Source: Methylorubrum suomiense
GTDB taxonomy: Bacteria > Pseudomonadota > Alphaproteobacteria > Rhizobiales > Beijerinckiaceae
Direction of reading: 5' to 3'
Length of the DNA stretch: 64,000 bases
NCBI RefSeq assembly: GCF_022179765.1
Contig: NZ_BPRE01000020.1
Coordinates: forward strand, 20,254 to 84,253
The position numbers were made by a program, and so were the translations under genes. Numbering within the stretch: position 1 is the stretch's first letter; every line of letters begins with the position of its first letter. Below the pieces are notes generated by a model. That model was not told the origin of the DNA and ran no database searches. It saw only the letters and a program-made list of their open reading frames with translations. Positions 34,553-41,882 of the stretch are shown piece after piece.

Positions 34553-34738
34553 TCAGGAGCGGGCGAACCGCTTCCTGATGACCGGGACGACGAGCGTCAC
34601 GATCAGGAGCGCCGCAACGGTGCAGACGTAGGCCGCGTACCCGTTCATGGTCAGCGACACATACGAGCGTTCGACGATAAGGACGGTCGAGACCTCGATG
34701 GTCTCCTGGCCGTTGATGGTGACGGGGATCGTGGTCAT
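34553..34738 (-). CDS. Very small membrane protein
   Basis: 61 residues with one membrane helix (~36-55, YVCTVAALLIVTLVVPVI) and a basic cytoplasmic end (RKRFARS). It is coupled by an overlapping start to the dUTPase gene. The N-terminal strand-rich 30 residues would lie outside. Function unknown. Confidence 0.55.
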   Translation of the reverse strand: MTTIPVTINGQETIEVSTVLIVERSYVSLTMNGYAAYVCTVAALLIVTLVVPVIRKRFARS

Positions 34739-35244
34739 GCGACCTCCGGCTCGTGCGGCTGCACCGGCAGCTTGATCGGGACGTTCGCGTCCACACCCGT
34801 CGAGCCGAAGCCGCCCGCACCCCGCACGGTCTCGTCGAGGCTGTCGACCTCCTCAAACAGCGCCTGCCGGATCGGGACGAGCACGCCCTGCGCAATCCGG
34901 TCGCCGGGCTTCACGTCGTAGTGCCAGCGGTTGGTGTTGTGCAGGACCACGCCGATGCCGCCGCGGTAGTCGGCGTCGATCACGCCCGGCCCATTGTGGA
35001 CGGTGATGCCGTGCTTCGACGACAGCCCCGAGCGCGGGCAGATCAGGAGCGCCCAGTTGGGCGGGATCGCCATCGCGATGTTGGTGGGGATCGTGACGTG
35101 CTCGCCGGGGTGGATCCGCAGCGTCTCCGGCAGGTCGCAGTGGAGATCCATGCCGGCGGCGTGCTCCGAGCCGTAGCTCGGGATGATCGCGGTCTTCGAG
35201 AGCCGCCGGATCTTGAGGGGGAACTTCAGCTGAAAGATCGTCAC
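34735..35244 (-). CDS. dut: dUTP diphosphatase
   Basis: 169 residues with all five trimeric dUTPase motifs: AAGMDL (29-34), PRSGL (70-74), GVIDADYRG (87-95), GDRIAQ (114-119) and the C-terminal RGAGGFGSTG (141-150). It converts dUTP to dUMP, which lowers uracil in DNA and supplies dUMP to the phage ThyX. A ~20-residue tail after motif 5 is longer than usual. It is coupled to the flanking genes by short overlaps in a nucleotide-metabolism operon. Confidence 0.95.
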   Translation of the reverse strand: MTIFQLKFPLKIRRLSKTAIIPSYGSEHAAGMDLHCDLPETLRIHPGEHVTIPTNIAMAIPPNWALLICPRSGLSSKHGITVHNGPGVIDADYRGGIGVVLHNTNRWHYDVKPGDRIAQGVLVPIRQALFEEVDSLDETVRGAGGFGSTGVDANVPIKLPVQPHEPEVA

Positions 35245-35717
35245 GACTTCCTCGGGGGCTGGTTGAAGGTCAGTTGACGGCCGGGGGCCTGCTGGCCGGA
35301 GACCTGCCAGGGGTAGCGAAAGCGGTCATCCTTGCCTGAGCCCTTGTCGTAGAACTCGATGAGGAAGCTGAGATTGCACGCAGCCAAAGCTAGGTGCGGT
35401 AATCCGCTCTCGTCGTCGAGGTCTTCACCTTCGCGGAAGGCATCCAAATGGCGCTGCATGCTCTCGTAGACTTCCGTCCACTTGAAGCCTTTGCGCCAGT
35501 TGTGCTCGTCGTACTTCGCCGCGCCGTACATCAGCCCGTAGGCCGCGTAGCGGTTGAGGCTTGAGGGCACGAGGCTCAAGCGGATCTTCCCGCTGTTGAA
35601 GCGGAGGCCCACAGCCGGCGCTTCGGTACGTTCCGTACCGTCTGCGGCGGGCAAAGCTTCGCCCGGCTCAGGCTCAACTTTCGGTGGTCGCTCGTTGACG
35701 ACCCAGTTCTCGCTCAC
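35241..35717 (-). CDS. dATP/dGTP diphosphohydrolase-like (DUF5664)
   Basis: 158 residues from GTG. Residues ~38-122 carry the family core: GLRFNSGKIRLSLVP, then YGAAKYDEHNWRKGF, then MQRHLDAFREGEDLDDESGLPHLA, a helical arrangement with acidic metal ligands. This domain occurs in phages and includes proteins linked to dATP/dGTP removal in Z-DNA phages. Residues 27-31 (GTERT) are encoded by a family 1 palindrome in the variable N-terminal linker. The gene is GTGA-coupled to an HD hydrolase upstream. Confidence 0.78.
   Translation of the reverse strand: MSENWVVNERPPKVEPEPGEALPAADGTERTEAPAVGLRFNSGKIRLSLVPSSLNRYAAYGLMYGAAKYDEHNWRKGFKWTEVYESMQRHLDAFREGEDLDDESGLPHLALAACNLSFLIEFYDKGSGKDDRFRYPWQVSGQQAPGRQLTFNQPPRKS
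35625..35639. promoter_or_regulatory. Operator palindrome family 1, site 4 (intragenic)
   Basis: GGTACGTTCCGTACC, exact match, inside the 5' part of the DUF5664 gene. It may act as a downstream block to transcription when bound. Confidence 0.65.
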
Positions 35718-36280
35718 TGCGTCTGCTCCTCACGAAAGAGCCGGTGGAACCGGCGGGTCCAGGAGGTGGCGGCCACCTCCCTGGTGACGGGGACGATGTG
35801 GATGCCAAGCTTGTTCTCCTCAGCGATCTCACAATCCGCCGGCTCCATGTGGTCGAACATGAAGAGGCGCTCGTCGTAGGAGATGCGGCTGTCGAACGGC
35901 TTGATCGCGTCGAAGGCCCAGGCCGGCACACCGAAGACGTGCCCCAGGCGGCCCATGCAGCAGGCGTCGACCTGCCGGATGCCCTCGCAGAGCACCTTGA
36001 ACGGCCGGGGCACCTCACCCGTGAACAGCTCCGGCACGTCGTGGATGAGGGCCGCACGCTGCTGGTGCTGGCAGGGACCGACGAGGAACGACAGCAGGTA
36101 GCTGTGCTGCGCCACCGAGATCTCGCGGTCGCCCGCGCCGCCGAAGCGCGCGAGACGGGAGAGGCCGCGACCGATCAGCGGGACCGGCAGGTCATGGGCC
36201 TCGAAATTGTAGGCGTCGATGCGCCGGCCGGAGCCGAAGTAGACGCTGGGGCCGGGCGTGGGGCAGGAGGTCTGCAGCAT
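35714..36280 (-). CDS. HD-domain phosphohydrolase (YfbR/DatZ-like)
   Basis: 188 residues from the ATG that overlaps the previous gene's TGA. The metal site is formed by His59 (VAQHSYLL), His80-Asp81 (ALIHDVPELFTGEVPRPFK) and a later Asp. The preceding RGLSRLARFGG pattern is typical of small phage HD enzymes that dephosphorylate dNTPs or dNMPs. DatZ of Z-DNA phages is one member; YfbR-like 5'-nucleotidases are another. Adjacent dUTPase, DUF5664 and later ThyX/RNR genes point to dNTP pool control. Confidence 0.78.
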   Translation of the reverse strand: MLQTSCPTPGPSVYFGSGRRIDAYNFEAHDLPVPLIGRGLSRLARFGGAGDREISVAQHSYLLSFLVGPCQHQQRAALIHDVPELFTGEVPRPFKVLCEGIRQVDACCMGRLGHVFGVPAWAFDAIKPFDSRISYDERLFMFDHMEPADCEIAEENKLGIHIVPVTREVAATSWTRRFHRLFREEQTQ

Positions 36281-36567
36281 CACGCGGCCTGCGCTTCGGT
36301 GAAGTAGTGGTTGGACGGCGCCTTGGTCCGGCGCGGGCGAAGGTAGAGCTGGGTCCACCGGCACGGCGTCATGACCGTGAACATCTCGTGGGTGCCAGCC
36401 TCGTAGCAGGCCCGCGCCGCGGCGATGCGCTTGGCGGCCTCCTCCGGCCAGCCCGTCATCGACGGCGGGCGCTGAGCGACCAGGCAGGTCTCCCAGCCCG
36501 GCCGTGGCGGCGGTGCGGAGCCGCCCTTCAGGTTGAGCCCCATGGCTCGAAGGCGCTTCTGGACCAC
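36280..36567 (-). CDS. Hypothetical early protein
   Basis: 95 residues from GTG. Basic N-terminus, a Pro-rich turn, a helix (WPEEAAKRIAAARACYEAG) and a strand with WTQLYLRPRR. It is one base from the SbcC-like gene on one side and TGATG-coupled to the HD gene on the other. No family recognised. Confidence 0.5.
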   Translation of the reverse strand: MVQKRLRAMGLNLKGGSAPPPRPGWETCLVAQRPPSMTGWPEEAAKRIAAARACYEAGTHEMFTVMTPCRWTQLYLRPRRTKAPSNHYFTEAQAA

Positions 36568-36568
36568 G

Positions 36569-38536
36569 TCAATTCTCCAGGTGGATGACCCGCGGCGCGG
36601 CCGGCCGCTTGTGGGTCACGATGATGATCTGGCTGAGCTTGCCCTCCAGGGCGCAGAAGGCGTCGTGGAGGTGGCGGGCCCGCTCTTCGTCCATGGACGC
36701 ATCGGCCTCGTCGGCCATGAAGACGGGGAAGACCCCGTTCGTCAGGATGCGGCCAAGCCCGAGCCGGAGAGCCAGGTTCGCGCACACCTTGCCGGAGCCC
36801 GACAGGGTGGCGAGAGGCTGGCCATCCACCTCGATCTCGAAATCCTCGTCGACCACGATGCGCGTGCGCGCACCGCCGGTCATCTGGCTCAACAGGTACG
36901 AGGCGACGCGCGAGAGCGTCGGCACCAGGAAGCTCTTGGTGTCCTCGCGCAGCTCGTTCATCGCCGCCTTGCCGTTGCGCCAGCTGCGCTCCTCGCGCCG
37001 AAGATCGGTGAGCCGATCCCGGCCCTGCGCCCAGTCGGAGAAAGCTTGCTGATAGCTATCTGATTGGGTCTCGTAGACCCGAGCCACCGTCAGCAGCGCC
37101 TCGGTGTCGGCGAGGCGGCCCGGAGGAAGCAGCTTGCGGGCAGCAGCCAGCGTCTCGCGCATCCCGGTCGCCTTCACCTCCCACGCTTGGCGGCGCTGGC
37201 CGGCAGCCTCGGCGGCGGCACACTCCTTCTCCCAGGCACGCAGGTCGGCGGCGAGGCGCTGCACGTCCGCCCGGCTGTAGTCCGGGTTGATCCCCAGCGC
37301 CTTGATCGCGTCGTACTGCTCGTGCTCGTGGACAGCACCCTTGGCCTCGCGCGGATCGTGCTGGGGCTGGTCCGCCTCGGGCACGTCCCGCAGGCGCTCC
37401 CACTCCGCGATGATCGCCGGCTTCGACCAGTTGCGCAGCGCCATCGCTTCGATGTGCAGGTTGAAGGGGTGGCCGATCACCGGCAGAGCGGCGAGGTCGG
37501 CCTCGACCTGCGCGATCTGGGCGTCGGCCGTGGTGAACGGCTTGCCGCACGGGCAGGTCAGCACCGGGCTCTGCCGGAGGCGAGCCAGCTCGTCCTCCAG
37601 GGCCTCGCGCCGCAGCTCGCTGTCGATCTGCTCCTGGGTCAGGGTCGGCTGCGGAAAGGTCCGGCCGACGAACCGCTGGCGCTCCTCCCACAGCCGGTGG
37701 GCGGCGACCGCGGCCTCGGCAGCAGCCAGGTTGAAACCATAGGTGCGCAGGCCGAGGATCTGGTCGGCCTTCTCCAGGGTGTCGAGCGGGACGTCGGTGG
37801 GGCAGGCGCGGAGTTCATGCAGGGCAGGCGGGTTCGTCAGGAAGGCTTCCGCCCGCACCGCCGCATCGGCGGCGTCCCGCAGCTGGATCACCAGCTCACT
37901 CAGTTCGGCCGCCGGCCGGTAGCCGGCCGGCTTCTCGGGCTTCACCGGCTCCGCGCCCAGGCCCTTCTCCAGCCCGACGATCTCGCGCGAGACGCCCAGC
38001 GCCTGCTCGCCGCACCACTTCGCGATAGCCTCGATCTGGTCGGCGCCGATGAGCTTGTCGACCATAGCCTTACGCTCGGCCGGGCGCAGCTCGGACAGGC
38101 GCTCGGCATCGCCCTGGTTCGCCACGTTGGCGACCCGGAACACGTCGAGGCCGTAGCCCAGCAGCTTGACGATCTGGGCGTTCACCGGCTTGGAGCCGAC
38201 GGCCAGGGTTTCGCCTCCGTGGCTACCCCCACCCCCGGTGAAAAGCCCGGTGAGGGAGGCGTTCTTGGCCGTGCGCTCGATCCGGTAGCGGGTGCCCCGG
38301 ATCTGCACGACGCCCGAGACCCGCATGTGCCGGTAGTCTTCGGTCTTGCCGCGCAGCGCCGCGGTGCCGAACAGCAGGAACTCGATCAGCTCCAGGTTCA
38401 GGGTCTTGCCAGCTTCGTTGGCACCCGTGATGGCGGTCAGGCCCCGCTCGAAAGAGAGGCTGCGGTCGAAGCCGCGGCCGAGGGGATAGTGATCGGTCGG
38501 CGGGAAGCGGACGGTGTATTCAAGCTGCTCGATCAT
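36569..38536 (-). CDS. SbcC/Rad50-like recombination ATPase
   Basis: 655 residues from the ATG preceded by GAGG. Walker A GANEAGKT (38-45), coiled coil arms, a CPCG (~325-329) at the apex as a zinc-hook-like element, the ABC signature LSGSG (~575) and Walker B VFMADEAD (~603-610). With the SbcD-like nuclease encoded just upstream it should form an Mre11-Rad50-type complex (T4 gp46/gp47 equivalent) that resects DNA ends for recombination-dependent replication. Shorter than bacterial SbcC, as usual in phages. Confidence 0.9.
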   Translation of the reverse strand: MIEQLEYTVRFPPTDHYPLGRGFDRSLSFERGLTAITGANEAGKTLNLELIEFLLFGTAALRGKTEDYRHMRVSGVVQIRGTRYRIERTAKNASLTGLFTGGGGSHGGETLAVGSKPVNAQIVKLLGYGLDVFRVANVANQGDAERLSELRPAERKAMVDKLIGADQIEAIAKWCGEQALGVSREIVGLEKGLGAEPVKPEKPAGYRPAAELSELVIQLRDAADAAVRAEAFLTNPPALHELRACPTDVPLDTLEKADQILGLRTYGFNLAAAEAAVAAHRLWEERQRFVGRTFPQPTLTQEQIDSELRREALEDELARLRQSPVLTCPCGKPFTTADAQIAQVEADLAALPVIGHPFNLHIEAMALRNWSKPAIIAEWERLRDVPEADQPQHDPREAKGAVHEHEQYDAIKALGINPDYSRADVQRLAADLRAWEKECAAAEAAGQRRQAWEVKATGMRETLAAARKLLPPGRLADTEALLTVARVYETQSDSYQQAFSDWAQGRDRLTDLRREERSWRNGKAAMNELREDTKSFLVPTLSRVASYLLSQMTGGARTRIVVDEDFEIEVDGQPLATLSGSGKVCANLALRLGLGRILTNGVFPVFMADEADASMDEERARHLHDAFCALEGKLSQIIIVTHKRPAAPRVIHLEN

Positions 38537-38795
38537 AGTAAGCCTCAAGTGCCGGACCCTTGCCCATCGCGCGAAGGGTCTGTTTCAGACGTTCAAGAAG
38601 TCTCGACGCAGTTGCGTCCGCCTTTACGCTCCTGATGGCCTTGAGGTATTCTTCATCGCCCCTCGCTGCATGCTTGCACAGGTGGTTGAGCAGGTACTGC
38701 TCGTCGGGAGTGAACTGGACACCCTGCATGAGGATGCCCAGCCCAACCAGGTAAAAGTGCCCTTCAGCGGGCTCGATGCGTTCACGCGAGGTCAC
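38520..38795 (-). CDS. Small helical protein between SbcC- and SbcD-like genes
   Basis: 91 residues from a GTG with GGAG 10 nt upstream; upstream codons read as the shadow of the SbcD-like gene. Mostly helical with many Arg/Lys/Glu (EEYLKAIRSVKADATASRLLERL). It overlaps both neighbours by 14-17 bp. Its place between the two subunits suggests an accessory role. No family recognised. Confidence 0.5.
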   Translation of the reverse strand: MTSRERIEPAEGHFYLVGLGILMQGVQFTPDEQYLLNHLCKHAARGDEEYLKAIRSVKADATASRLLERLKQTLRAMGKGPALEAYYDRAA

Positions 38796-39762
38796 GGCCG
38801 AAGGTCTCCGTCCACCGGGTCTCGATCTGCTCGCGCACCTCGGGGACGATCTCGTGGGCATCGAGCGCGGCCTTGGCCGCCTGCGTGGTGTCGAAACCGT
38901 CCAGGGAGATGTCGGCCGGGGCCTCCTCGACCTCGACCGGACGCATGCGCTGGACGTCCCAGGAGCGGCAGTCCGGGATGGTCTCCGGGGCCTGCTCGCC
39001 GGGTTGGAGCTGGAGGCGGACGCAGGCGCCGGACAGGATGTCCTTCACCTCATCAAGCTGGTCGAGCGTCAGGGTGATGTACCGGACGAGGTCGCACTGC
39101 TGCCCGTCCTCGCCTTGCGCGTAGGGCTGCATCGAGCCCACCACGGTCACGTCCACGCCGTCGCGCCGGAAGCTGTCCGGCTTATGGATGTGGCCGGTGT
39201 AGGCCGTGGTGATCCCCAGCTCGGCCAGCTCGCGGGTCGGGATCAGGTTATGGGGCGAGGACCGGGGGTCGACGTCCCAGTGGCCGTAGGCCACCTTCGG
39301 CCCCAGGATCTTGATCGCCTTGGCCGCTTCGCCGAGCATCTCGACGGCCGACAGCGTCGGGCTCCAGGGCAGGAGCACCAGGTCCGGGCTAATCATCGGG
39401 TGGATGACGCACTGGATGTTCTGGACGCCGCGCACGAGCTGCCCGAACACGTCCCAGGCCGTCACCTCGCTGAGGTCGCGGCTGTCGTCGTGGTTGCCCT
39501 GGATGATGTAGAAGGTGGTGCGCGGGTTCGACACCGCAGCGGCCATGTAGGCCTGGGCAGCGAAGAGGAGGTCGTCGTAGGAGACCTGCGGCTTGTCGAA
39601 GAGGTCGCCCATGCAGATGTGGACGTCCGCGCCGGCCGGGTCGAGCTGGCGCACGAAGTCCTCGCGCACCATCAGCTCACGCTCGCCGCGGCGAGCGAGC
39701 GGCACGCCCTTGTTAAAGCGGCGGCCGAGGTGGGGATCGCCGAGGCGCTTAGGTGCGGTCAT
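38782..39762 (-). CDS. SbcD/Mre11-like nuclease
   Basis: 326 residues. The calcineurin-like metal motifs are in order: GDPHLG (8-13), GDLFDKP (52-58), GNHDD (89-93), GHWD (160-163) and GHIHKP (190-195). It is the nuclease partner of the SbcC-like ATPase, equivalent to T4 gp47. The C-terminal ~100 residues form the capping or partner-binding region. Confidence 0.92.
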   Translation of the reverse strand: MTAPKRLGDPHLGRRFNKGVPLARRGERELMVREDFVRQLDPAGADVHICMGDLFDKPQVSYDDLLFAAQAYMAAAVSNPRTTFYIIQGNHDDSRDLSEVTAWDVFGQLVRGVQNIQCVIHPMISPDLVLLPWSPTLSAVEMLGEAAKAIKILGPKVAYGHWDVDPRSSPHNLIPTRELAELGITTAYTGHIHKPDSFRRDGVDVTVVGSMQPYAQGEDGQQCDLVRYITLTLDQLDEVKDILSGACVRLQLQPGEQAPETIPDCRSWDVQRMRPVEVEEAPADISLDGFDTTQAAKAALDAHEIVPEVREQIETRWTETFGRDLA

Positions 39763-39994
39763 AGGGATCCTCGAAAATGTTCAGGGTCTGACGACCGAAA
39801 TCGATGACGATCTTCTCGGCACGGATCGAATTGGCGGTCATGTCTTCCCAGCGGAGGGTGCCAGTGATGAGGCTGTCGCCGTCGATCACCCGAGTGGTGG
39901 CGGGCGACACCACCGGCTCCAGGGGAGCCACGCGGCCCAGGACCGGCGCAGCCGCGCCGAGCCCGAGCAGCCCGAGAAACGAGCGCCTACGCAT
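39749..39994 (-). CDS. Small protein with Tat-like signal and J-tail-like end
   Basis: 81 residues from the ATG at 39994. The N-terminus, RRRSFLGLLGLGAAAPVLG, has the twin-arginine + F-L + hydrophobic core + A-x-G layout of a Tat signal. The mature part reads VIDGDSLITGTL, then TANSI, then IVIDF and NIFED, which resembles the repeats and last residues of the J-like protein (IDGDRITAGTL, ITANEL, FVIDFDNKFIEMFD). It may be an exported mimic or fragment of the tail tip, or a decoy. It overlaps genes on both sides. Confidence 0.6.
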   Translation of the reverse strand: MRRRSFLGLLGLGAAAPVLGRVAPLEPVVSPATTRVIDGDSLITGTLRWEDMTANSIRAEKIVIDFGRQTLNIFEDPYDRT

Positions 39995-40598
39995 TGAACA
40001 CCGCCCGGATCTGGTAGAGGCAGTCGTTGAGCGCGTTGTGCGCCTCACCGACGTTCTCGATGGTCTTCCAGTATTCGTACCTGTTCTCGTGACCCTTCCC
40101 GAGCAGGTAAGAGTTCAGGTCCACTGCCTCACGGTAGTGGAACGGCTGCATCAGGCCGTATTGCCGGAAGTAGGAGTTGATGAAGTTGTAGTCGAAGGTG
40201 GTCGGCTTGCCCCAGAAGGCACGCGGACAGATCGACGGGCCGGCGGCGACCCACTCCCAGAACGCCCGGATGACGGTCTCGGCCGGCTCGGCGCGCTGGA
40301 GGATGGGGCCGAGCACGGTCGGCTTGTCCATCCACCAGTCACGGGTGTCCTCCGACCAGTACCGGCCGGACGGGACCATGAGGCAGCGGTCGAAGAACTT
40401 GTGGTCGATCTCCTTGGTGTGCCGGTTGAAGCGCACCGCGGCGATCTGCAGGATCGCGTTCTCCTCCGGGTTGGTCCCGGTGGTCTCGATGTCGATCATG
40501 TAGTCGAACATCGGCGCGCCCGGCTGCGGAGCGTGGAAGCCGCGGTGCTCCCGCTCGACCGCAACCTCGTTCGGTCCGATCTGGACCGTCTCGGTCAC
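39987..40598 (-). CDS. DnaQ-like 3'-5' exonuclease
   Basis: About 203 residues from the GTG in a GTGA overlap; an ATG at 40652 would add 18 residues but overlap the neighbour. Exo I is IDIETTGTNPEENAILQIAAV; a middle Asp lies in TFDYNFINSYF; the last motif is AHNALNDCLYQ (H and D of DEDDh). It is a stand-alone proofreading-type nuclease; it may act in mismatch or recombination end processing, since the phage polymerase has its own exonuclease domain. Confidence 0.85.
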   Translation of the reverse strand: MTETVQIGPNEVAVEREHRGFHAPQPGAPMFDYMIDIETTGTNPEENAILQIAAVRFNRHTKEIDHKFFDRCLMVPSGRYWSEDTRDWWMDKPTVLGPILQRAEPAETVIRAFWEWVAAGPSICPRAFWGKPTTFDYNFINSYFRQYGLMQPFHYREAVDLNSYLLGKGHENRYEYWKTIENVGEAHNALNDCLYQIRAVFNA

Positions 40599-41053
40599 CG
40601 CCACGCGGGGCGGCTCCCCGCGGGGGTCTTTACCGTCGTACATTCGAACCACTCCATCTCAGTCCAGGCCATGGACTTGCGGCTGTTGTTGGTCTCGTAA
40701 TCCCGAATGACGTTCATCGGCAGAATATACCAGTCACCCGTCGCCAACCGATGCACAAATACTAAATATTGGCCCCCAGCCGCGGTGATGCGAGCACCGT
40801 GAGCATTCTGCCCCACCTTCAAAAGCTTGAACTCGAACAGCGTCTCGTGCTGGGTGCTCTTCACCTCAGCGAAGAACATCTTGCCGAGCACGGCGCAGAT
40901 GTAGTCCGAGGGGGTCGCATCGACGTGACCGACCCGGCCGGTGAGGCCCTTGATCGCTGCAGCGTCCTTGATGCGGTAAAAGTAGCCGTCTTTACCGAGG
41001 GCGGTAATGGAGGCTTCGAAGAGAGCCTCAGTCGGCTTGCCGGTGTTTCTCAT
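40595..41053 (-). CDS. RecU-like Holliday junction resolvase
   Basis: 152 residues from the ATG three bases from a family 1 palindrome. KPTEALFEASI starts the fold; the catalytic stretch is PSDYI, 10-12 residues, FAEVKSTQHETLFEF, then Q in KVGQNAHG, as in RecU/PBP-related PD-(D/E)xK resolvases. It should cut recombination intermediates made with the SbcCD-like complex. No clear ribosome site precedes the ATG; the operator occupies that space, so repressor binding and translation start lie unusually close. Confidence 0.75.
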   Translation of the reverse strand: MRNTGKPTEALFEASITALGKDGYFYRIKDAAAIKGLTGRVGHVDATPSDYICAVLGKMFFAEVKSTQHETLFEFKLLKVGQNAHGARITAAGGQYLVFVHRLATGDWYILPMNVIRDYETNNSRKSMAWTEMEWFECTTVKTPAGSRPAWR

Positions 41054-41056
41054 GAC

Positions 41057-41071
41057 GGTACGTTTCGTACC
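41057..41071. promoter_or_regulatory. Operator palindrome family 1, site 5
   Basis: GGTACGTTTCGTACC, exact match, placed between a hairpin (41076-41106) ending the upstream unit and the ATG of the resolvase gene 3 nt away. Confidence 0.8.
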
Positions 41072-41075
41072 GAAA

Positions 41076-41106
41076 GGGGCCGCAAGTGACAAGCACCAGC
41101 GGCCCC
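41076..41106 (-). terminator. Hairpin between upstream unit and operator site 5
   Basis: An 8-bp stem GGGGCCGC / GCGGCCCC with a 15-nt loop, followed on the - strand by TTTCGG and then the operator. The U-tract is short. Confidence 0.5.
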
Positions 41107-41135
41107 AATTTATTCCTTGACAGACGGTGTGAGGA

Positions 41136-41510
41136 CTACGCGGCCAGCTCGACGTTGTGCGGCAGATACACCACCACGGCGGTGTAGAGCTTGGTCACGT
41201 CGAGGGTGTCCCCACCGGCCGCGTCGGTCAGAGCCTGCACCAGCCCGGTCGCGGTGTAGGTCCGGGCGTAGCCGTAGATCGACTGCGGGCCGTAGGCGTG
41301 CATCAGGTCGATGAGGCTATCGACCTTCATGCTCTTGACGGTGCCGGTGAGGGTCTTGCCGTCGGCGAGCTTGAGCTGGACCTCGCGGTTGATCTTCAGC
41401 CGCTCGTAGAGTTCGACGCCCTTCTCGAACACCGAGATCTCGGCGCCTTGCGGGATGTTCGGGACTTCACCGGGCACCGTGATGACCGGCAGGGACGGTT
41501 TCGCAGCCAT
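41136..41510 (-). CDS. Hypothetical early protein
   Basis: 124 residues. Pro-rich N-terminus, then an alpha/beta domain with LKLADGKTLTGTVKSMKVDSLIDLM, a strand-turn-strand with a small beta-barrel look. A family 2 palindrome lies 20 nt upstream of its ATG, suggesting its own promoter; a hairpin follows. No family recognised. Confidence 0.55.
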   Translation of the reverse strand: MAAKPSLPVITVPGEVPNIPQGAEISVFEKGVELYERLKINREVQLKLADGKTLTGTVKSMKVDSLIDLMHAYGPQSIYGYARTYTATGLVQALTDAAGGDTLDVTKLYTAVVVYLPHNVELAA

Positions 41511-41529
41511 GATGATGTATTTCCTTCAA

Positions 41530-41544
41530 CCAGATCAGATATGG
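41530..41544. promoter_or_regulatory. Palindrome family 2, copy upstream of early gene
   Basis: CCAGATCAGATATGG, intergenic, about 20 nt ahead of the ATG at 41510; placed where an operator or promoter element would be. Confidence 0.5.
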
Positions 41545-41561
41545 TGGCGGGCCGACCTGAC

Positions 41562-41882
41562 TTATTCCTCCGGCGGCTTGGTTGCGATAGGCACAAACCA
41601 TTTCTGCGCCTCGGGCGAGAGCTGGTTGAACCGCTCGCCGCTGAGCATCTGATGGCGCAGGGCACCAGGCTCGACCTCGGGACCGCCGGACAGCTGCAGG
41701 AGCTGCATCAGCACGATCTCCTTGATGTCGAGGATCGAGGTGCCCTGGCCCGGCTTGAACCGGAAGGCGGTGTTCTCGGTCGTTGGCATCGGCGCATCGC
41801 CGGCCTCGTCGATAGCCTCGGGCGGCGCAGCCGCCTTGGTGGCTGGCTTGCGGCGGGTGGACTTGGCGGCGGTCACGCGCAT
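41562..41882 (-). CDS. Hypothetical early protein
   Basis: 106 residues. Lys/Arg/Ala-rich disordered N-terminus (~1-35) and a folded C-terminal part (TSILDIKEIVLMQLLQL, SPEAQKWFVPIATKP). It overlaps the end of thyX by 10 bp. No family recognised. Confidence 0.5.
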   Translation of the reverse strand: MRVTAAKSTRRKPATKAAAPPEAIDEAGDAPMPTTENTAFRFKPGQGTSILDIKEIVLMQLLQLSGGPEVEPGALRHQMLSGERFNQLSPEAQKWFVPIATKPPEE

